DNA of 64,000 bases from the NCBI RefSeq assembly GCF_000956525.1, contig NZ_JYIW01000016.1:1-64000 (forward strand), written 5' to 3'. The notes under the pieces are model-generated. The model ran no database searches. It had not been told where the DNA came from and worked only from the letters and a program-made list of their open reading frames with translations. The DNA comes from Microbacterium oxydans. Lineage in GTDB: Bacteria > Actinomycetota > Actinomycetes > Actinomycetales > Microbacteriaceae. This document shows, piece by piece, positions 1 through 7,982 of the stretch. A program made the translations under genes and the position numbers. Position 1 is the stretch's first letter. Each line of letters opens with the position of its first letter.

Positions 1-141
1 GAGGGGAGGGGCCGCGCCGCTGAGCGGGGGAGCCAGCGGGGCGATCCTCGGCGCGGTCCAGGACGACGGCGTCGCGGCATCCGATGGTGCAGGCGGAACG
101 ACCCGGTTCGGATCGGCGTCTGCTGTCTGGTCGTCGTTCAT
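1..141 (-). CDS. partial hypothetical protein, N-terminus only
   Basis: An ORF opens with ATG at 141-139 and runs off the left edge without a stop, giving 47 residues. The start MNDDQTADAD is followed by a Pro/Ala-rich low-complexity stretch. A G-run (GGGGGAC) lies just upstream as a possible ribosome site. The gene follows the GntR gene in the same direction with a 34-base gap, so it may be the next gene of the rbsK-rbsD-gntR operon. Such disordered N-termini are common ahead of membrane permeases in actinobacteria, but no domain is visible here and no function is assigned. Confidence 0.45.
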   Translation of the reverse strand, partial: MNDDQTADADPNRVVPPAPSDAATPSSWTAPRIAPLAPPLSGAAPPL

Positions 142-175
142 CGCGTCCCCCCGGTGCGCGTGTGCCCTGCTCGTC

Positions 176-988
176 TCAGCTCACGGTACCCGCACGGGAT
201 GCCCCGCCGTCGCCGTCGATGTGCAGCAGCGAAGCCTGCGACTGCTCCTGCTGCAACTGGAACTCGAAGCGCGAGCGGTCGCCGCGGTGATACGCCACGA
301 AGTACTCGATCGGCGCGCCGCCCTCGCCACGGCTCACGCTGCGCAGCCGCAGCAGCGCTGAACCGGCGCTGACACCGAGGTGCTGCGCCTGCTCGTGGGT
401 CGCGACGGTCGCCTCGGCCGAGCGGACGCCGCTCGTCGCGATGACGCCGTTCTCGGCCAGCAGCCGGTAGAGCGAGCGCTCGGCCAGGTCGACGTCGAGC
501 GTGCCGGCGCCGACGTGCTCCGGCATCCAGGTCGTGGAGAGCGACCAGGGCTCGCCGTCGACGTGCCGCAGGCGTTCGAGCACGACGAGGGGAGCGCCGA
601 CCGGCACCTCGAGCGCGCGCGCGATCTCCTCATCCGCCGCAGTGCGCTCGTGCCGCAACACGTCGCTGTGCACGTGGCCGCCACGCCGCTCGACATCGTC
701 GTACAGGCCGACCAGGGTGTGCACGAGGCTCTCACTGGTGCGAGGGCGCGAGACGAACGTGCCCTTGCCCTTGACCCGTTCGACGAGTCCTTCGTGCTCG
801 AGCTGCGCGAGCGCCTGACGCACCACGGTGCGGGAGATGCCGTAGCGCTCGCACAGGCGGTGCTCGCCCGGCAGCGGGTCGCCCGGCTGCAGCCCGTCGC
901 GGGCGATGCCGTCGATGATCAGCTGACGCAGCTGGTCGTACATGGGTGCTGCGGAATGGCGGTCGATCGCGTCGTCGGTGATGGTCAT
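176..988 (-). CDS. GntR-family transcriptional regulator, HutC type (UTRA domain)
   Basis: A 270-residue regulator with an N-terminal winged helix (about residues 12-80: PMYDQLRQLI, then the recognition region YGISRTVVRQAL and the wing GKGTFVSRP) and a C-terminal UTRA effector domain (about 95-245), which usually binds a sugar or sugar phosphate. The frame is open further upstream, but ATG at 988 is preferred: the product then begins just before the HTH and the start lies one base after the rbsD stop. It is the last complete gene of rbsK-rbsD-gntR. HutC regulators bind GT-N-TA-N-AC-like palindromes; the ACCTGTNATNACAGGT sites at 2434-2478, 12995-13014 and 22411-22451 fit that spacing, so this protein is the likeliest controller of all three promoters (inference). 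Confidence 0.88.
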   Translation of the reverse strand: MTITDDAIDRHSAAPMYDQLRQLIIDGIARDGLQPGDPLPGEHRLCERYGISRTVVRQALAQLEHEGLVERVKGKGTFVSRPRTSESLVHTLVGLYDDVERRGGHVHSDVLRHERTAADEEIARALEVPVGAPLVVLERLRHVDGEPWSLSTTWMPEHVGAGTLDVDLAERSLYRLLAENGVIATSGVRSAEATVATHEQAQHLGVSAGSALLRLRSVSRGEGGAPIEYFVAYHRGDRSRFEFQLQQEQSQASLLHIDGDGGASRAGTVS

Positions 989-989
989 G

Positions 990-1394
990 TCAGTACGCCA
1001 CCCCCGCGTGCAGGATGACGTTCGCATAGGGTGTGAACTCGCCGGAGCGGACGAACGCACGAGCGCCGTGCGTGAGCGACTTGAACTCGACGTGCGGGAT
1101 CAGCGTGATCTCGAAGTCCATCCCGGCGAAGCGCTCACGCAGCGCGGCGAGCACTTCTGGGCTCTGCGTGGCGACCTCTTCCGACACCGTCGCGCCCTCG
1201 ATCACCAGCTCGGCGAGCACGGTGTCGAGCACATCGAGGAACGCGGGAGCGCCGGGGCGGTAGGCGAGGTCGATCCGCTCCGCGCCCGGCGGGATCGGCA
1301 GCCCGGCATCCGTCACGACCAGCATGTCGGTGTGCCCGGTCTCGCTGATCACGCGAGACAGTGCGGGGTTGATCGTGGTGGCGGACTTGCGCAT
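990..1394 (-). CDS. rbsD: D-ribose pyranase (RbsD/FucU mutarotase family)
   Basis: The 134-residue protein matches the RbsD family over its whole length: SRVISETGHTDMLVVTDAGLPIP near the N-terminus with the catalytic His21 in GHTD, and the C-terminal signature VRSGEFTPYANVILHAGV. RbsD interconverts pyranose and furanose forms of ribose so that ribokinase gets its furanose substrate. A GGAG ribosome site lies about 8 bases before the ATG. It sits between rbsK and the GntR regulator in one minus-strand operon. A second member of the same superfamily, FucU-like, is at 10372-10794; this one has the RbsD-type features. Confidence 0.93.
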   Translation of the reverse strand: MRKSATTINPALSRVISETGHTDMLVVTDAGLPIPPGAERIDLAYRPGAPAFLDVLDTVLAELVIEGATVSEEVATQSPEVLAALRERFAGMDFEITLIPHVEFKSLTHGARAFVRSGEFTPYANVILHAGVAY

Positions 1395-1409
1395 CAGGTG
1401 CTCCGGTTC

Positions 1410-2372
1410 TCAGTTCGCGGCGTGCGCGGATTCACGGTCGGTGAGGAAGGCGTCGACCTCGGCCCGCAACGGCAGGCTGGGCGAGGCGCCCTGCTTCGTG
1501 ACGGTCAGTGCGCCGGCGGCCGTCGCCAGGCGCACGGCTTCGGTGAGGGTGCGGCCGTTCGCGAGCGCGGCGCCGAGATAGCCGGCGTACGCGTCGCCCG
1601 CGGCGGTCGTGTCGACGGGCTCGACCGGGAACGGTGCGACCACGGTCGTGCCCTCCGCTGTCACGACGCACGAGCCCTGCCCGGCCAGCGTGATCACGGC
1701 CGCGCCGACGCCCTGATCGAGGAACCAGCGTCCGGCGAGTTCGGCCGATGCGGCATCCGTCACCTCGATGCCGCTGATCAGCGAGGCCTCGGTCTCGTTC
1801 GGCGTCACGATGTCGATGCTCTGCCAGACCTCGGCCGGCAGCGTCGCCGCAGGGGCAGGATCGAGGATCACGGTCATGCCGTGCTCGCGACCCCTCGCCG
1901 TGATGTGCGCCGTGAGGGCCGACGGCGTCTCGAGCTGCGTGAGCAGGACCGACGTGGTCGGGGCGAGGGCGGCGAGTGCAGCGTCGATCTGCTCGGTGCT
2001 GAGGGCGGCGTTCGCGAGCGGCACCATCACGATGTCGTTCTGCGCCGAGGCGTCGACACGGATATGCGCGATGCCGGTCGGACCAGGCACGGTGCGCAGA
2101 TGCGTCAGGTCGACCCCGGCCTCGCTGAGACCGGCGACCACGAGGTCGTGGAACAGGTCGTCGCCCACGCAGCCGACGAAACTCGTGCGGGCGCCGGAGC
2201 GTCCGGCCGCAACCGCCTGGTTCGCGCCCTTGCCGCCGAGCATGAGGGTGAACTGATCGCCGAGGATCGTCTCTCCGCGGGCGGGCAGGCGCTGCGAGAA
2301 GGTGGTCACATCAGCGGTCACGCTGCCGACGATGACGACACCCGAACGGTCGCCTGGATGTGCGGGGGCCAT
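1410..2372 (-). CDS. rbsK: ribokinase (PfkB family)
   Basis: A 320-residue PfkB-family kinase with both family signatures: GGKGANQAVAAGR near residues 45-57 (sugar-binding region) and DTTAAGDAYAGYLGAAL near 255 (anion hole and catalytic Asp; DTTAAGD replaces the commoner DTTGAGD). The frame is open to 2426, but ATG 2372 is chosen because AGGAG lies 5 bases before it and the protein then begins just before the first beta strand. It would phosphorylate D-ribose to ribose-5-phosphate. It is the first gene of rbsK-rbsD-gntR and is transcribed divergently from the aldolase gene at 2495, across two palindromic operators. The exact sugar could be another pentose. Confidence 0.9.
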   Translation of the reverse strand: MAPAHPGDRSGVVIVGSVTADVTTFSQRLPARGETILGDQFTLMLGGKGANQAVAAGRSGARTSFVGCVGDDLFHDLVVAGLSEAGVDLTHLRTVPGPTGIAHIRVDASAQNDIVMVPLANAALSTEQIDAALAALAPTTSVLLTQLETPSALTAHITARGREHGMTVILDPAPAATLPAEVWQSIDIVTPNETEASLISGIEVTDAASAELAGRWFLDQGVGAAVITLAGQGSCVVTAEGTTVVAPFPVEPVDTTAAGDAYAGYLGAALANGRTLTEAVRLATAAGALTVTKQGASPSLPLRAEVDAFLTDRESAHAAN

Positions 2373-2433
2373 GTCGCTCCTGATCTTCTTCGACAGCATG
2401 CTGGGCGGCCTCGACGTCTTTGACATCGCGGGT

Positions 2434-2478
2434 CGCCTGTCATTACATTAGCCGAAGCCGAACCTGTAACGACAGGTT
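2434..2478. promoter_or_regulatory. two palindromic operators between rbsK and the aldolase gene
   Basis: Site 1 is CGCCTGTCATTACATTAG (2434-2451) and site 2 is AACCTGTAACGACAGGTT (2461-2478). Site 2 is a 7-base inverted repeat with a 4-base centre. They lie in the short divergent promoter region and share the core CCTGT-N-AT-N-ACA with sites upstream of 13150 and 22357. The GT-N4-AC spacing fits a HutC-type GntR protein such as 176-988; the pairing is inferred. Confidence 0.75.
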
Positions 2479-2494
2479 CCCTTGAGGAGATCCG

Positions 2495-3157
2495 ATGACT
2501 GCGATCGCACCCCGACTCTATGTCGACAGCGCCGACACCGACCGGGTCTCCCCCCTCCTCGTCGCCGGCGTGGTGCACGGGGTGACGACCAACCCGACGA
2601 TCCTCGAGCGCGGCGGACGCGCCGCAGCGGAGATCCCCGACCTCTACGCGCGCTGGGAGTCGGAGGGCGCCGGCGAGATCTTCTTCCAGACCTGGGGCGG
2701 CGACACCGCCTCGTTCCTGCGCAACGCCGAAGGCATCCGTGCGCTCGGCGACCGCGTCGCGGTCAAGGTGCCGGCGACGGCCGCCGGGTTCGCCGCGGCA
2801 TCCGCCCTGGTGCGCGACGGCGCCACCGTGCTCGTGACCGCCGTGTACTCGGTCGCCCAGGCGCTCGCCTGCGCCAGCATCGGCGCGCACTACATCGCGC
2901 CGTACCTCGGCAGGATGCGGGATGCCGGGATCGACGGCGACACCGTGATCGCCCGGATGCAGGAGGTGTGCGCCGGCAGCGGATCGAACGTGCTCGCCGC
3001 CTCGCTGCGCTCCGCCGACGACATCACGGGCCTGCGGCTCGCCGGCGTGCCGTACTTCACCGCCGCCCCCGACGTCATCGATCAGGTGCTGTTCGACGCG
3101 GTCAGCGACAGCTCGGCGGCGGAGTTCGACGCCGCGATGGTGCGGCTCGGGGCCTGA
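2495..3157 (+). CDS. transaldolase / fructose-6-phosphate aldolase-like protein
   Basis: At 220 residues this has the size of the short transaldolase/FSA (TalC/MipB) subfamily rather than classical TalB (over 310). Family features are the N-terminal strand LYVDSADT, the motif GVTTNPTIL (residues 29-37), the Schiff-base lysine in AVKVPAT (Lys91) and GSNVLAASLRSADDI. A GAGGAG ribosome site lies 6 bases before the ATG. It is divergent from rbsK over the shared operators, so it is probably induced with the ribose-type genes. It would cleave or transfer a C3 unit of a ketose (phosphate). Whether it is an aldolase or a transaldolase, and on which sugar, cannot be read from the sequence. Confidence 0.85.
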   Translation: MTAIAPRLYVDSADTDRVSPLLVAGVVHGVTTNPTILERGGRAAAEIPDLYARWESEGAGEIFFQTWGGDTASFLRNAEGIRALGDRVAVKVPATAAGFAAASALVRDGATVLVTAVYSVAQALACASIGAHYIAPYLGRMRDAGIDGDTVIARMQEVCAGSGSNVLAASLRSADDITGLRLAGVPYFTAAPDVIDQVLFDAVSDSSAAEFDAAMVRLGA

Positions 3158-3164
3158 CGGGTTT

Positions 3165-3333
3165 GGCCCTTCGGGGGGCTCAGCCCTTCGACAGGCTCAG
3201 GGACCCAGCCCTTCGACAGGCTCAGGGACCCAAGGGCTCAGGGACCCAGCCCTTCGACAGGCTCAGGGACCCAGCTGGGGAGGGGCCTTCGACAGGCTCA
3301 GGGGCCCAAGGGCTCAAGAACCCAGGGGGCGAG
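3165..3333. repeat. family A palindromic repeat array
   Basis: Tandem copies of a 25-28 base unit built on CCCTTCGACAGGCTCAGGGA followed by CCCA: three near-identical units and one degenerate unit. The flanks of each unit (CCCT...AGGG) can pair. It fills the space between the convergent genes ending at 3157 and 3337. The same unit recurs at 26586, 28977, 30676, 38243, 42728, 44352, 47179, 53841 and 60265. Confidence 0.9.
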
Positions 3334-3336
3334 CGG

Positions 3337-4014
3337 TCAGGCGGATGCCGCCTGGCGCAGCCACCGCTCGACGCCGGCGATGTGAGCCGTCGCGAGGGAG
3401 GTGGCGAGTGAGGGGTCGTGCTGCGCGATCGCATCGGCGATGGCGCGGTGCTCCGACAGCGTGCGCTCGACCGCGCCGCCCTCGGTGAGGCCACGCCACA
3501 CGCGAGCGCGCACGGTCTGACTGCTGAGGTGCTCGATCAGGCTCGCGAGGTAGGCGTTGCCGGCCATCCGGACGATCTCCCGGTGGAAGCGGATGTCGTG
3601 CTCGACGAGCTCCTCGATGCTGACGGAGGCATCGATCGCCTCGACCTCGGCGATCAGCTCGGCGATCTCCTCACCGGTGCCGAGGGTGGCGGCGAGTCCG
3701 GTGGCCTGCGATTCCAGCATCCGTCGCACCGCGAAGATCTCGAGCATCGAGCCGTCGTCGTGCATGTCGACGACGAACGAGATCGCCTCGAGCAGCAGGT
3801 GCGGCTCCAGGCTCGTCACGTAGGTGCCGTCGCCGCGGCGCACGTCGAGCACCCGGATCACCTCGAGCGCCTTCACGGCTTCGCGCATCGAGTTGCGGGA
3901 GAGGCCGAGGCGCTCAGACAGCTCCTTCTCCGGAGGAAGTCGATCGCCGGGAGCCAGCTCACCCGACACGATCATGGCCTTGATCTTCTCGATCGCCTCG
4001 TCCGTCACTGCCAT
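3337..4014 (-). CDS. GntR-family regulator, FadR type (FCD domain)
   Basis: A 225-residue protein with an N-terminal winged helix (ELAPGDRLPPEKELSERLGLSRNSMREAVKALE, then GDGTYVTSL) and an all-helical FCD ligand-binding domain from about residue 75. FCD regulators typically respond to organic or sugar acids. It is divergent from the L-fuconolactonase-like gene at 4061 and heads the fucose cluster, so it is probably the local repressor, released by an intermediate such as a keto-deoxy-fuconate (inference). The 46-base divergent gap holds an inverted repeat whose half-site ACATCCGA also appears at 7995-8005 between the dehydratase and hydrolase genes. Confidence 0.87.
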   Translation of the reverse strand: MAVTDEAIEKIKAMIVSGELAPGDRLPPEKELSERLGLSRNSMREAVKALEVIRVLDVRRGDGTYVTSLEPHLLLEAISFVVDMHDDGSMLEIFAVRRMLESQATGLAATLGTGEEIAELIAEVEAIDASVSIEELVEHDIRFHREIVRMAGNAYLASLIEHLSSQTVRARVWRGLTEGGAVERTLSEHRAIADAIAQHDPSLATSLATAHIAGVERWLRQAASA

Positions 4015-4060
4015 ATCGACATCCTATCCATTGGTCGGATGTCTGAGGCAGGATGGTCGC
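4015..4060. promoter_or_regulatory. divergent promoter region with a GACATCC/GGATGTC inverted repeat
   Basis: GACATCC (4018-4024) and GGATGTC (4037-4043) form a perfect 7-base inverted repeat with a 12-base spacer. A TAGGAT -10-like element faces the regulator gene. The right arm read in reverse, AGACATCCGACCAA, resembles the 7993-8007 site. This is probably the FadR-type protein's own operator. Confidence 0.5.
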
Positions 4061-5026
4061 ATGCGCGTCATCGATTCACATCTGCACCTCTGGGACGAGG
4101 ACGTCCTGACGTACACATGGCTGGACGGGCCCTACGCTCACCGCTTCGCTCAGCCCGAGCTCGACCAGGACCGATTGGCCGGGGCGAGCGAGGAGCGGGC
4201 GATCTTCGTGCAGGCCGAGACGGTCGCCGAGCAGTTCCTCGACGAGGTGCGCTGGGTCGAGCACCACGCCGATGCCCTGGGTGTGGTCGGCATCGTCGCC
4301 GGCGCTCGACTCGACCGCGGCGTCGACACCGTCACGCATCTCGGCGAGCTCTCAGCGCATCCGCTCGTACGCGGCGTGCGGCACGTGCTGCAGGACGACG
4401 ATGACGGGCTCGCGATGTCGATGGCGTTCGTGACCGGCGCCCGTGAGCTCGCCGCGCGCGGCTGGACCTTCGACGCCTGCATCCGCGCATCGCAGGTTCC
4501 GGACATCGCCCGCCTCGCCGGCGCCATCCCCGAGCTGCAGATCGTGCTCGATCACCTCGGCAAGCCGGTGGTCGGCACGGCGGATGCTCCGGTGGGGCCG
4601 TCGCCGGAATGGGTGCGCGACCTCGACGAGCTGGCGCGGCATCCGAACACCGTCTGCAAGCTCTCCGGACTTCCGGCCGAGGCCGGCGGTACCTGGAGCG
4701 CAGCGCAGCTCGAGCCCTTCCTGGATGCGGCGGCCGACGCGTTCGGCGACCAGCGGCTGCTGTGGGGGAGCGACTGGCCGGTGTCGGCGATCGGTCCGGC
4801 CGAAACGGGTGATCCGCATGCGCCAGAGGACGGATCGGCGACCTACCAGCCGACCGCCCGCACGCGCTGGCTCGACGTCACTGTCGCCTGGGCGAACGCG
4901 CGGGGGCATGATGTCGACGCGATCCTCTGGGGCAATGCCGAGCGGTTCTACGGCACCGCCGCTGCACCCGAGGCGCCGGAGCGCGAGCGCCGCGGCATCC
5001 GGAGGTGGCTTCGCGGGGATCGCTGA
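4061..5026 (+). CDS. amidohydrolase, probable L-fuconolactonase
   Basis: A 321-residue metal-dependent TIM-barrel hydrolase of the COG3618 type. It opens with IDSHLHLWD (HxH metal motif, residues 4-12), has the family hallmark LDHLGKP in mid-protein and ends with the metal-Asp motif WGSDWPV. ATG 4061 is chosen because it puts DSHLHLWD at the usual N-terminal place; the open frame upstream overlaps the divergent regulator. Family members hydrolyse L-fucono-, L-rhamnono- and related lactones. With the fuconate dehydratase, aldose dehydrogenase and mutarotase nearby, the lactone of L-fuconate is the natural substrate. It is separated from the rest of the pathway by the nuclease-like gene at 5159-6145. 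Confidence 0.85.
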   Translation: MRVIDSHLHLWDEDVLTYTWLDGPYAHRFAQPELDQDRLAGASEERAIFVQAETVAEQFLDEVRWVEHHADALGVVGIVAGARLDRGVDTVTHLGELSAHPLVRGVRHVLQDDDDGLAMSMAFVTGARELAARGWTFDACIRASQVPDIARLAGAIPELQIVLDHLGKPVVGTADAPVGPSPEWVRDLDELARHPNTVCKLSGLPAEAGGTWSAAQLEPFLDAAADAFGDQRLLWGSDWPVSAIGPAETGDPHAPEDGSATYQPTARTRWLDVTVAWANARGHDVDAILWGNAERFYGTAAAPEAPERERRGIRRWLRGDR

Positions 5027-5043
5027 CGCTGGGCCGCCCTCTG

Positions 5044-5158
5044 GGCGTTCGGTTCCGGTCGCAGTTCGTGCCGCCCGGTTCGGGTCCGCCCGCGCTCCGG
5101 TCGCAGTTCGTGCCGCCCGGTCGACGCGGAGGCGGCAGCAACTTCGACCGGAAGCGGG
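5044..5158. repeat. family B palindromic repeat, copy 1
   Basis: Two forward arms of the CCGGTCGCAGTTCGTGCCGC type and one reverse arm (GGCGGCAGCAACTTCGACCG) form a long imperfect inverted repeat. It fills the space between convergent genes ending at 5026 and 5159, where it could act as a bidirectional terminator. Related copies lie at 6200, 22464, 35717 and 45389. Confidence 0.85.
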
Positions 5159-6145
5159 TCACTGCGGCGCCGGCGACGCAGCGAGGGCGCCTCGGATCCG
5201 ATCGATCAGCGCATCGGGGCGCGCGAGCAGGACGCTCGTGACCTCGATCACCGTCCATCCAGCAGCCCGGAGCGCGGCGAGACGCTCGACATCCTCCGCA
5301 TAGCGCCGAGCGTGGAGCAGGCTCTGATACTCGATGCCGACCTTCTGCGCGGGATACGCGAGGTCGATGCAGGCGATGAACCTGCCGTGGTCGTCGTGGA
5401 CATCGATGTTGAGTTCCGGCTCGGGCAGCCCTGACCAGACGATGCGGCACCGCAGCTCCGACTCGCGTGCCGACCAGGAGTCCTCGCGGATGAGGTCGAT
5501 GGCCTGTCGCAGCCGAGCGGCGCCGACCCGGCGCCCGTCCTCGACAGCACCTCGCAGCAGCTCGACCGTGGAGTACGGGGCGCGACCGGCATCCGGTCGC
5601 CCGAATCCGGGCCGCTGGACCCGGCAGAAGTAGTCGCCGAGAGCGACGAGATCGATCAGTCTCCACATCCCGAGGCCGGCGAACGTCACCTCCGGGCTCG
5701 CGACAGTCAGACCAGGGGGCCGGACGAGGCGTGCAGCAGGCGCCCGGAGCCGAGGCGATCGCACGCCGGATGCTCGGACGAGCGGACCATCGCCGAGGGT
5801 GCTGACGTGCACCGGAAGCAGGTGGCCATCCGCCGGCCTCCCGCCGGAGACGGCCAGCGGCGTCGGGCCGCCCCAGATGGCGACGGCACTCTCGTGGCTC
5901 AGGAACTGATCCGTTCGCAGCCGGGGGCCGTACTCGTACGCGCGGATGCGGCGCTCGAGCTGCTGTCGTGCGAAGGGATCGAGCTCGTCGTGATCGGCGG
6001 GAGAGCGGACCCTCGTCCGCACGCCGCGGAACGGGGTCTCGAGGTCGCGTCGGCGGAGGCGACCGGCATCCGTTCCGGCATCCAATGCCTGTCGTACCGT
6101 GAATGAGGTGCCGAGCTCTGCGGGCAACGGGCGTGGTCGGGTCAT
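5159..6145 (-). CDS. DUF559-type endonuclease-like protein of unknown role
   Basis: A 328-residue protein. The C-terminal third looks like the DUF559/very-short-patch-repair nuclease fold: FIACIDLAYPAQKVGIEYQS, then HARRYAEDVERLAALRAAGWTVIEVTS, the family's D...E-x-Q and R-D-x-x-R-x-x-x-L-x-x-x-GW pattern. The N-terminal region (FTVRQALDAGTDAGRLRRRDL) resembles the short winged helix found ahead of many actinobacterial members. ATG 6145 is chosen because the longer frame upstream crosses repeat DNA. It interrupts the fucose pathway genes and is hugged on both sides by family B repeats, which suggests an unrelated insert. Its function is unknown; a toxin-antitoxin or restriction-like role is speculative. 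Confidence 0.78.
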   Translation of the reverse strand: MTRPRPLPAELGTSFTVRQALDAGTDAGRLRRRDLETPFRGVRTRVRSPADHDELDPFARQQLERRIRAYEYGPRLRTDQFLSHESAVAIWGGPTPLAVSGGRPADGHLLPVHVSTLGDGPLVRASGVRSPRLRAPAARLVRPPGLTVASPEVTFAGLGMWRLIDLVALGDYFCRVQRPGFGRPDAGRAPYSTVELLRGAVEDGRRVGAARLRQAIDLIREDSWSARESELRCRIVWSGLPEPELNIDVHDDHGRFIACIDLAYPAQKVGIEYQSLLHARRYAEDVERLAALRAAGWTVIEVTSVLLARPDALIDRIRGALAASPAPQ

Positions 6146-6199
6146 CGCGCCACGATCGCAGGCTCGGACGGATGCCGGTTCGGCTCTCCACAGGCGGCC

Positions 6200-6316
6200 G
6201 GGGCGTTCGGTTCCGGTCGCAGTTCGTGCCGCCCCGACGCGCGGGAGGCGGCGGCAACTGCGACCGGAACCGACACGCGACCGGACGAGGCGGCAGCAAC
6301 TGCGACCGGAAGCCGG
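6200..6316. repeat. family B palindromic repeat, copy 2
   Basis: One forward arm (CCGGTCGCAGTTCGTGCCGC) is followed by two reverse arms of the GGCGGCAGCAACTGCGACCG type. It lies just upstream of the DUF559-type gene and downstream of the SDR gene. With copy 1 it brackets the nuclease-like gene, copy 1 having two forward plus one reverse arm and this copy the mirror arrangement. Confidence 0.85.
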
Positions 6317-6326
6317 CCGGGACGGC

Positions 6327-7079
6327 TCAGGCGTCGCGCAGGCGCAGCTGCGCCATTCCGCCGTCGACCTCGATGAACGTGCCGGTCGTCGACCCGGCGG
6401 CTGGGCTGACGAGGTAGGCGACCGCGGCCGCGACCTCCTGTGGCTGCACCAGGCGTCCGTGCGGCTGGCGAGCTTCGAGTGCGGCACGCTCGGCGGCCGG
6501 ATCGGATGCCGCGTCGAGCAGCCGTCCGACCCAGGGGGTGTCGGCGGTGCCGGGGTTGACGGCGTTCACGCGGATGCCCTCGCGCAGGTGATCGGCGGCC
6601 ATGGATCTGGTGAGACCCGTGACCGCGCCCTTCGAGGCGCTGTACAGCGCGCGCTGCGGCAGGCCGGTCGTCGAGGCGATGGATGCCGTGTTGCAGACCG
6701 CCGCCGCCGGCGACTTCCGCAGCCAGGGGAGGGCCGCCCCGGTGACGCGGGCGATGCCGGTGACGTTGACCGAGAGCACGCGGGCCCACTCGTCGTCGTC
6801 GTTCGCGGTGATGTCGCCGGTCGCGCCGATGCCCGCGTTGTTGACGACGATGTCGATGCGTCCGAACTGCGCTGCCACCGAGGCGACGGCCGCATCGACG
6901 CTCGCACGGTCGGAGATGTCGGCGGTGAACGCGGCGAAGGCCTCGCCGGCGTGCGTGATGTCGCGGTCGAGCACGGCGACCTGCGCGCCGTCGTCGTGCA
7001 GGCGCTGCGCGATCGCGGCACCGATGCCGGATGCGCCGCCGGTGACGATCGCGACGAGTCCGTCGAGCTGGCCGGTCAC
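6327..7079 (-). CDS. SDR oxidoreductase, probable 2-keto-3-deoxy-L-fuconate dehydrogenase
   Basis: A 250-residue classical short-chain dehydrogenase: cofactor motif VTGGASGIG near residues 12-20, VVNNAG near 78-83, catalytic Ser, Tyr and Lys in TASIAS and YSASK (Tyr about 146, Lys about 150), and C-terminal GTFIEVDGG. The frame is open to an ATG at 7094, but GTG 7079 is preferred: it overlaps the upstream stop as GTGA, and GGAGG lies about 9 bases before it. It is translationally coupled to the FAH-family gene, with which it would form the last two steps of L-fucose oxidation (oxidation at C4, then cleavage). The substrate is inferred from context. Confidence 0.85.
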   Translation of the reverse strand: MTGQLDGLVAIVTGGASGIGAAIAQRLHDDGAQVAVLDRDITHAGEAFAAFTADISDRASVDAAVASVAAQFGRIDIVVNNAGIGATGDITANDDDEWARVLSVNVTGIARVTGAALPWLRKSPAAAVCNTASIASTTGLPQRALYSASKGAVTGLTRSMAADHLREGIRVNAVNPGTADTPWVGRLLDAASDPAAERAALEARQPHGRLVQPQEVAAAVAYLVSPAAGSTTGTFIEVDGGMAQLRLRDA

Positions 7080-7936
7080 TTCTTCGCCTCCCATGCGACG
7101 AACTCCTGGCGCTGACGACCGAGGCCGTCGATCTCGACCTCGACCACATCGCCCGCGGCGAGGTAGGGGAAGTTGCCGGACAGCGCGACGCCCTGCGGGG
7201 TGCCGGTGAGGATCAGGTCGCCCGGCTCGAGGGTCACGTACTGCGAGAGGTGGTGCACGATGTGCTCGACCGTGAAGATCATGTCGCTCGTGTTCGAGTC
7301 CTGCCGCGGTTCGCCGTTCACGAAGCTGCGCAGCCCGAGTGCCTGGTGGTCGACCTCATCGGGGGTGACCAGCCACGGACCGGTCGGGTTGAACCCGGGA
7401 GCGATCTTGCCCTTCGACCACTGTCCGCCGGAGACCTCGATCTGGAAGGCGCGCTCGGAGACGTCGTTCGCGGCGACGAAGCCGGCGACGTGCGCGAGCG
7501 ACTCCTCCGGTGAGTCGAGGTAGGAGGTGCGGGCGCCGATGACGATGCCGAGCTCGACCTCCCAGTCGGTCTTCTCGCTGCCGCGCGGGATCGTGACGGT
7601 GTCATAGGGGCCGACGACCGTGTTCGGGGTCTTCAGGAAGATGATCGGGATGCTCGGCGGCTGCGAGCCGGACTCGGCCGCGTGGGCCGCGTAGTTCATG
7701 CCGATGCAGATGACCGCGCTCGGGCGGGCGATCGGTGCGCCGACCCGGAGGGATGCCGCATCGGCCAGCTCCGGGAGCTCGCCTGCCGCGTGTGCCGCAG
7801 TGACGGCGGCACGGAAGTCACCGGCGAGGAAGTCACCGTTCACATCGGATGTCACGGCCCGAAGGTCGAAGAAATGGTCCCCTTCCACGAGGACGGGGAT
7901 CTCGGCCCCAGGGTCGCCTAGCCGCGCGAACTTCAT
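7076..7936 (-). CDS. fumarylacetoacetate hydrolase-family protein, probable 2,4-diketo-3-deoxy-L-fuconate hydrolase
   Basis: The 286-residue protein has an N-terminal cap (MKFARLGDPGAEIPVLVEGD) and the FAH fold. Visible features are ICIGMNYAAHAAESG, the metal-binding acidic set DWEVELGIVIG and NDVSERAFQIE, WSKGK, and the C-terminal GDLILTGTPQGV. Members split beta-diketo acids; the fucose-pathway member releases pyruvate and L-lactate. It is first in a two-gene unit with the SDR (GTGA overlap) and divergent from the fuconate dehydratase, sharing a very compact promoter at 7983-8016. Other FAH substrates are possible in isolation, but the surrounding pathway makes this call the best fit. Confidence 0.86.
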   Translation of the reverse strand: MKFARLGDPGAEIPVLVEGDHFFDLRAVTSDVNGDFLAGDFRAAVTAAHAAGELPELADAASLRVGAPIARPSAVICIGMNYAAHAAESGSQPPSIPIIFLKTPNTVVGPYDTVTIPRGSEKTDWEVELGIVIGARTSYLDSPEESLAHVAGFVAANDVSERAFQIEVSGGQWSKGKIAPGFNPTGPWLVTPDEVDHQALGLRSFVNGEPRQDSNTSDMIFTVEHIVHHLSQYVTLEPGDLILTGTPQGVALSGNFPYLAAGDVVEVEIDGLGRQRQEFVAWEAKK

Positions 7937-7982
7937 GATTCTCCTGTTTCGTCGGTCGGCCGCTCCAGAGCGACCTGCGTCG

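Noticed and set aside
942..2423. Long plus-strand frame of 493 codons opposite rbsD/rbsK
   Set aside because: It is antisense to two well-recognised genes, has an Arg/His/Gly-rich translation with no domain, and arises from the high-GC codon pattern.
3165..3333. Possible CRISPR array
   Set aside because: Units are adjacent or separated by short related linkers rather than unique 30-40 base spacers, and no cas gene is near.
7850..7870. Second ACATCGGATGT-like site inside the hydrolase gene, and another at 12095
   Set aside because: Both lie in coding sequence, and GGATGTC is a frequent codon pair here, so I did not count them as operators.
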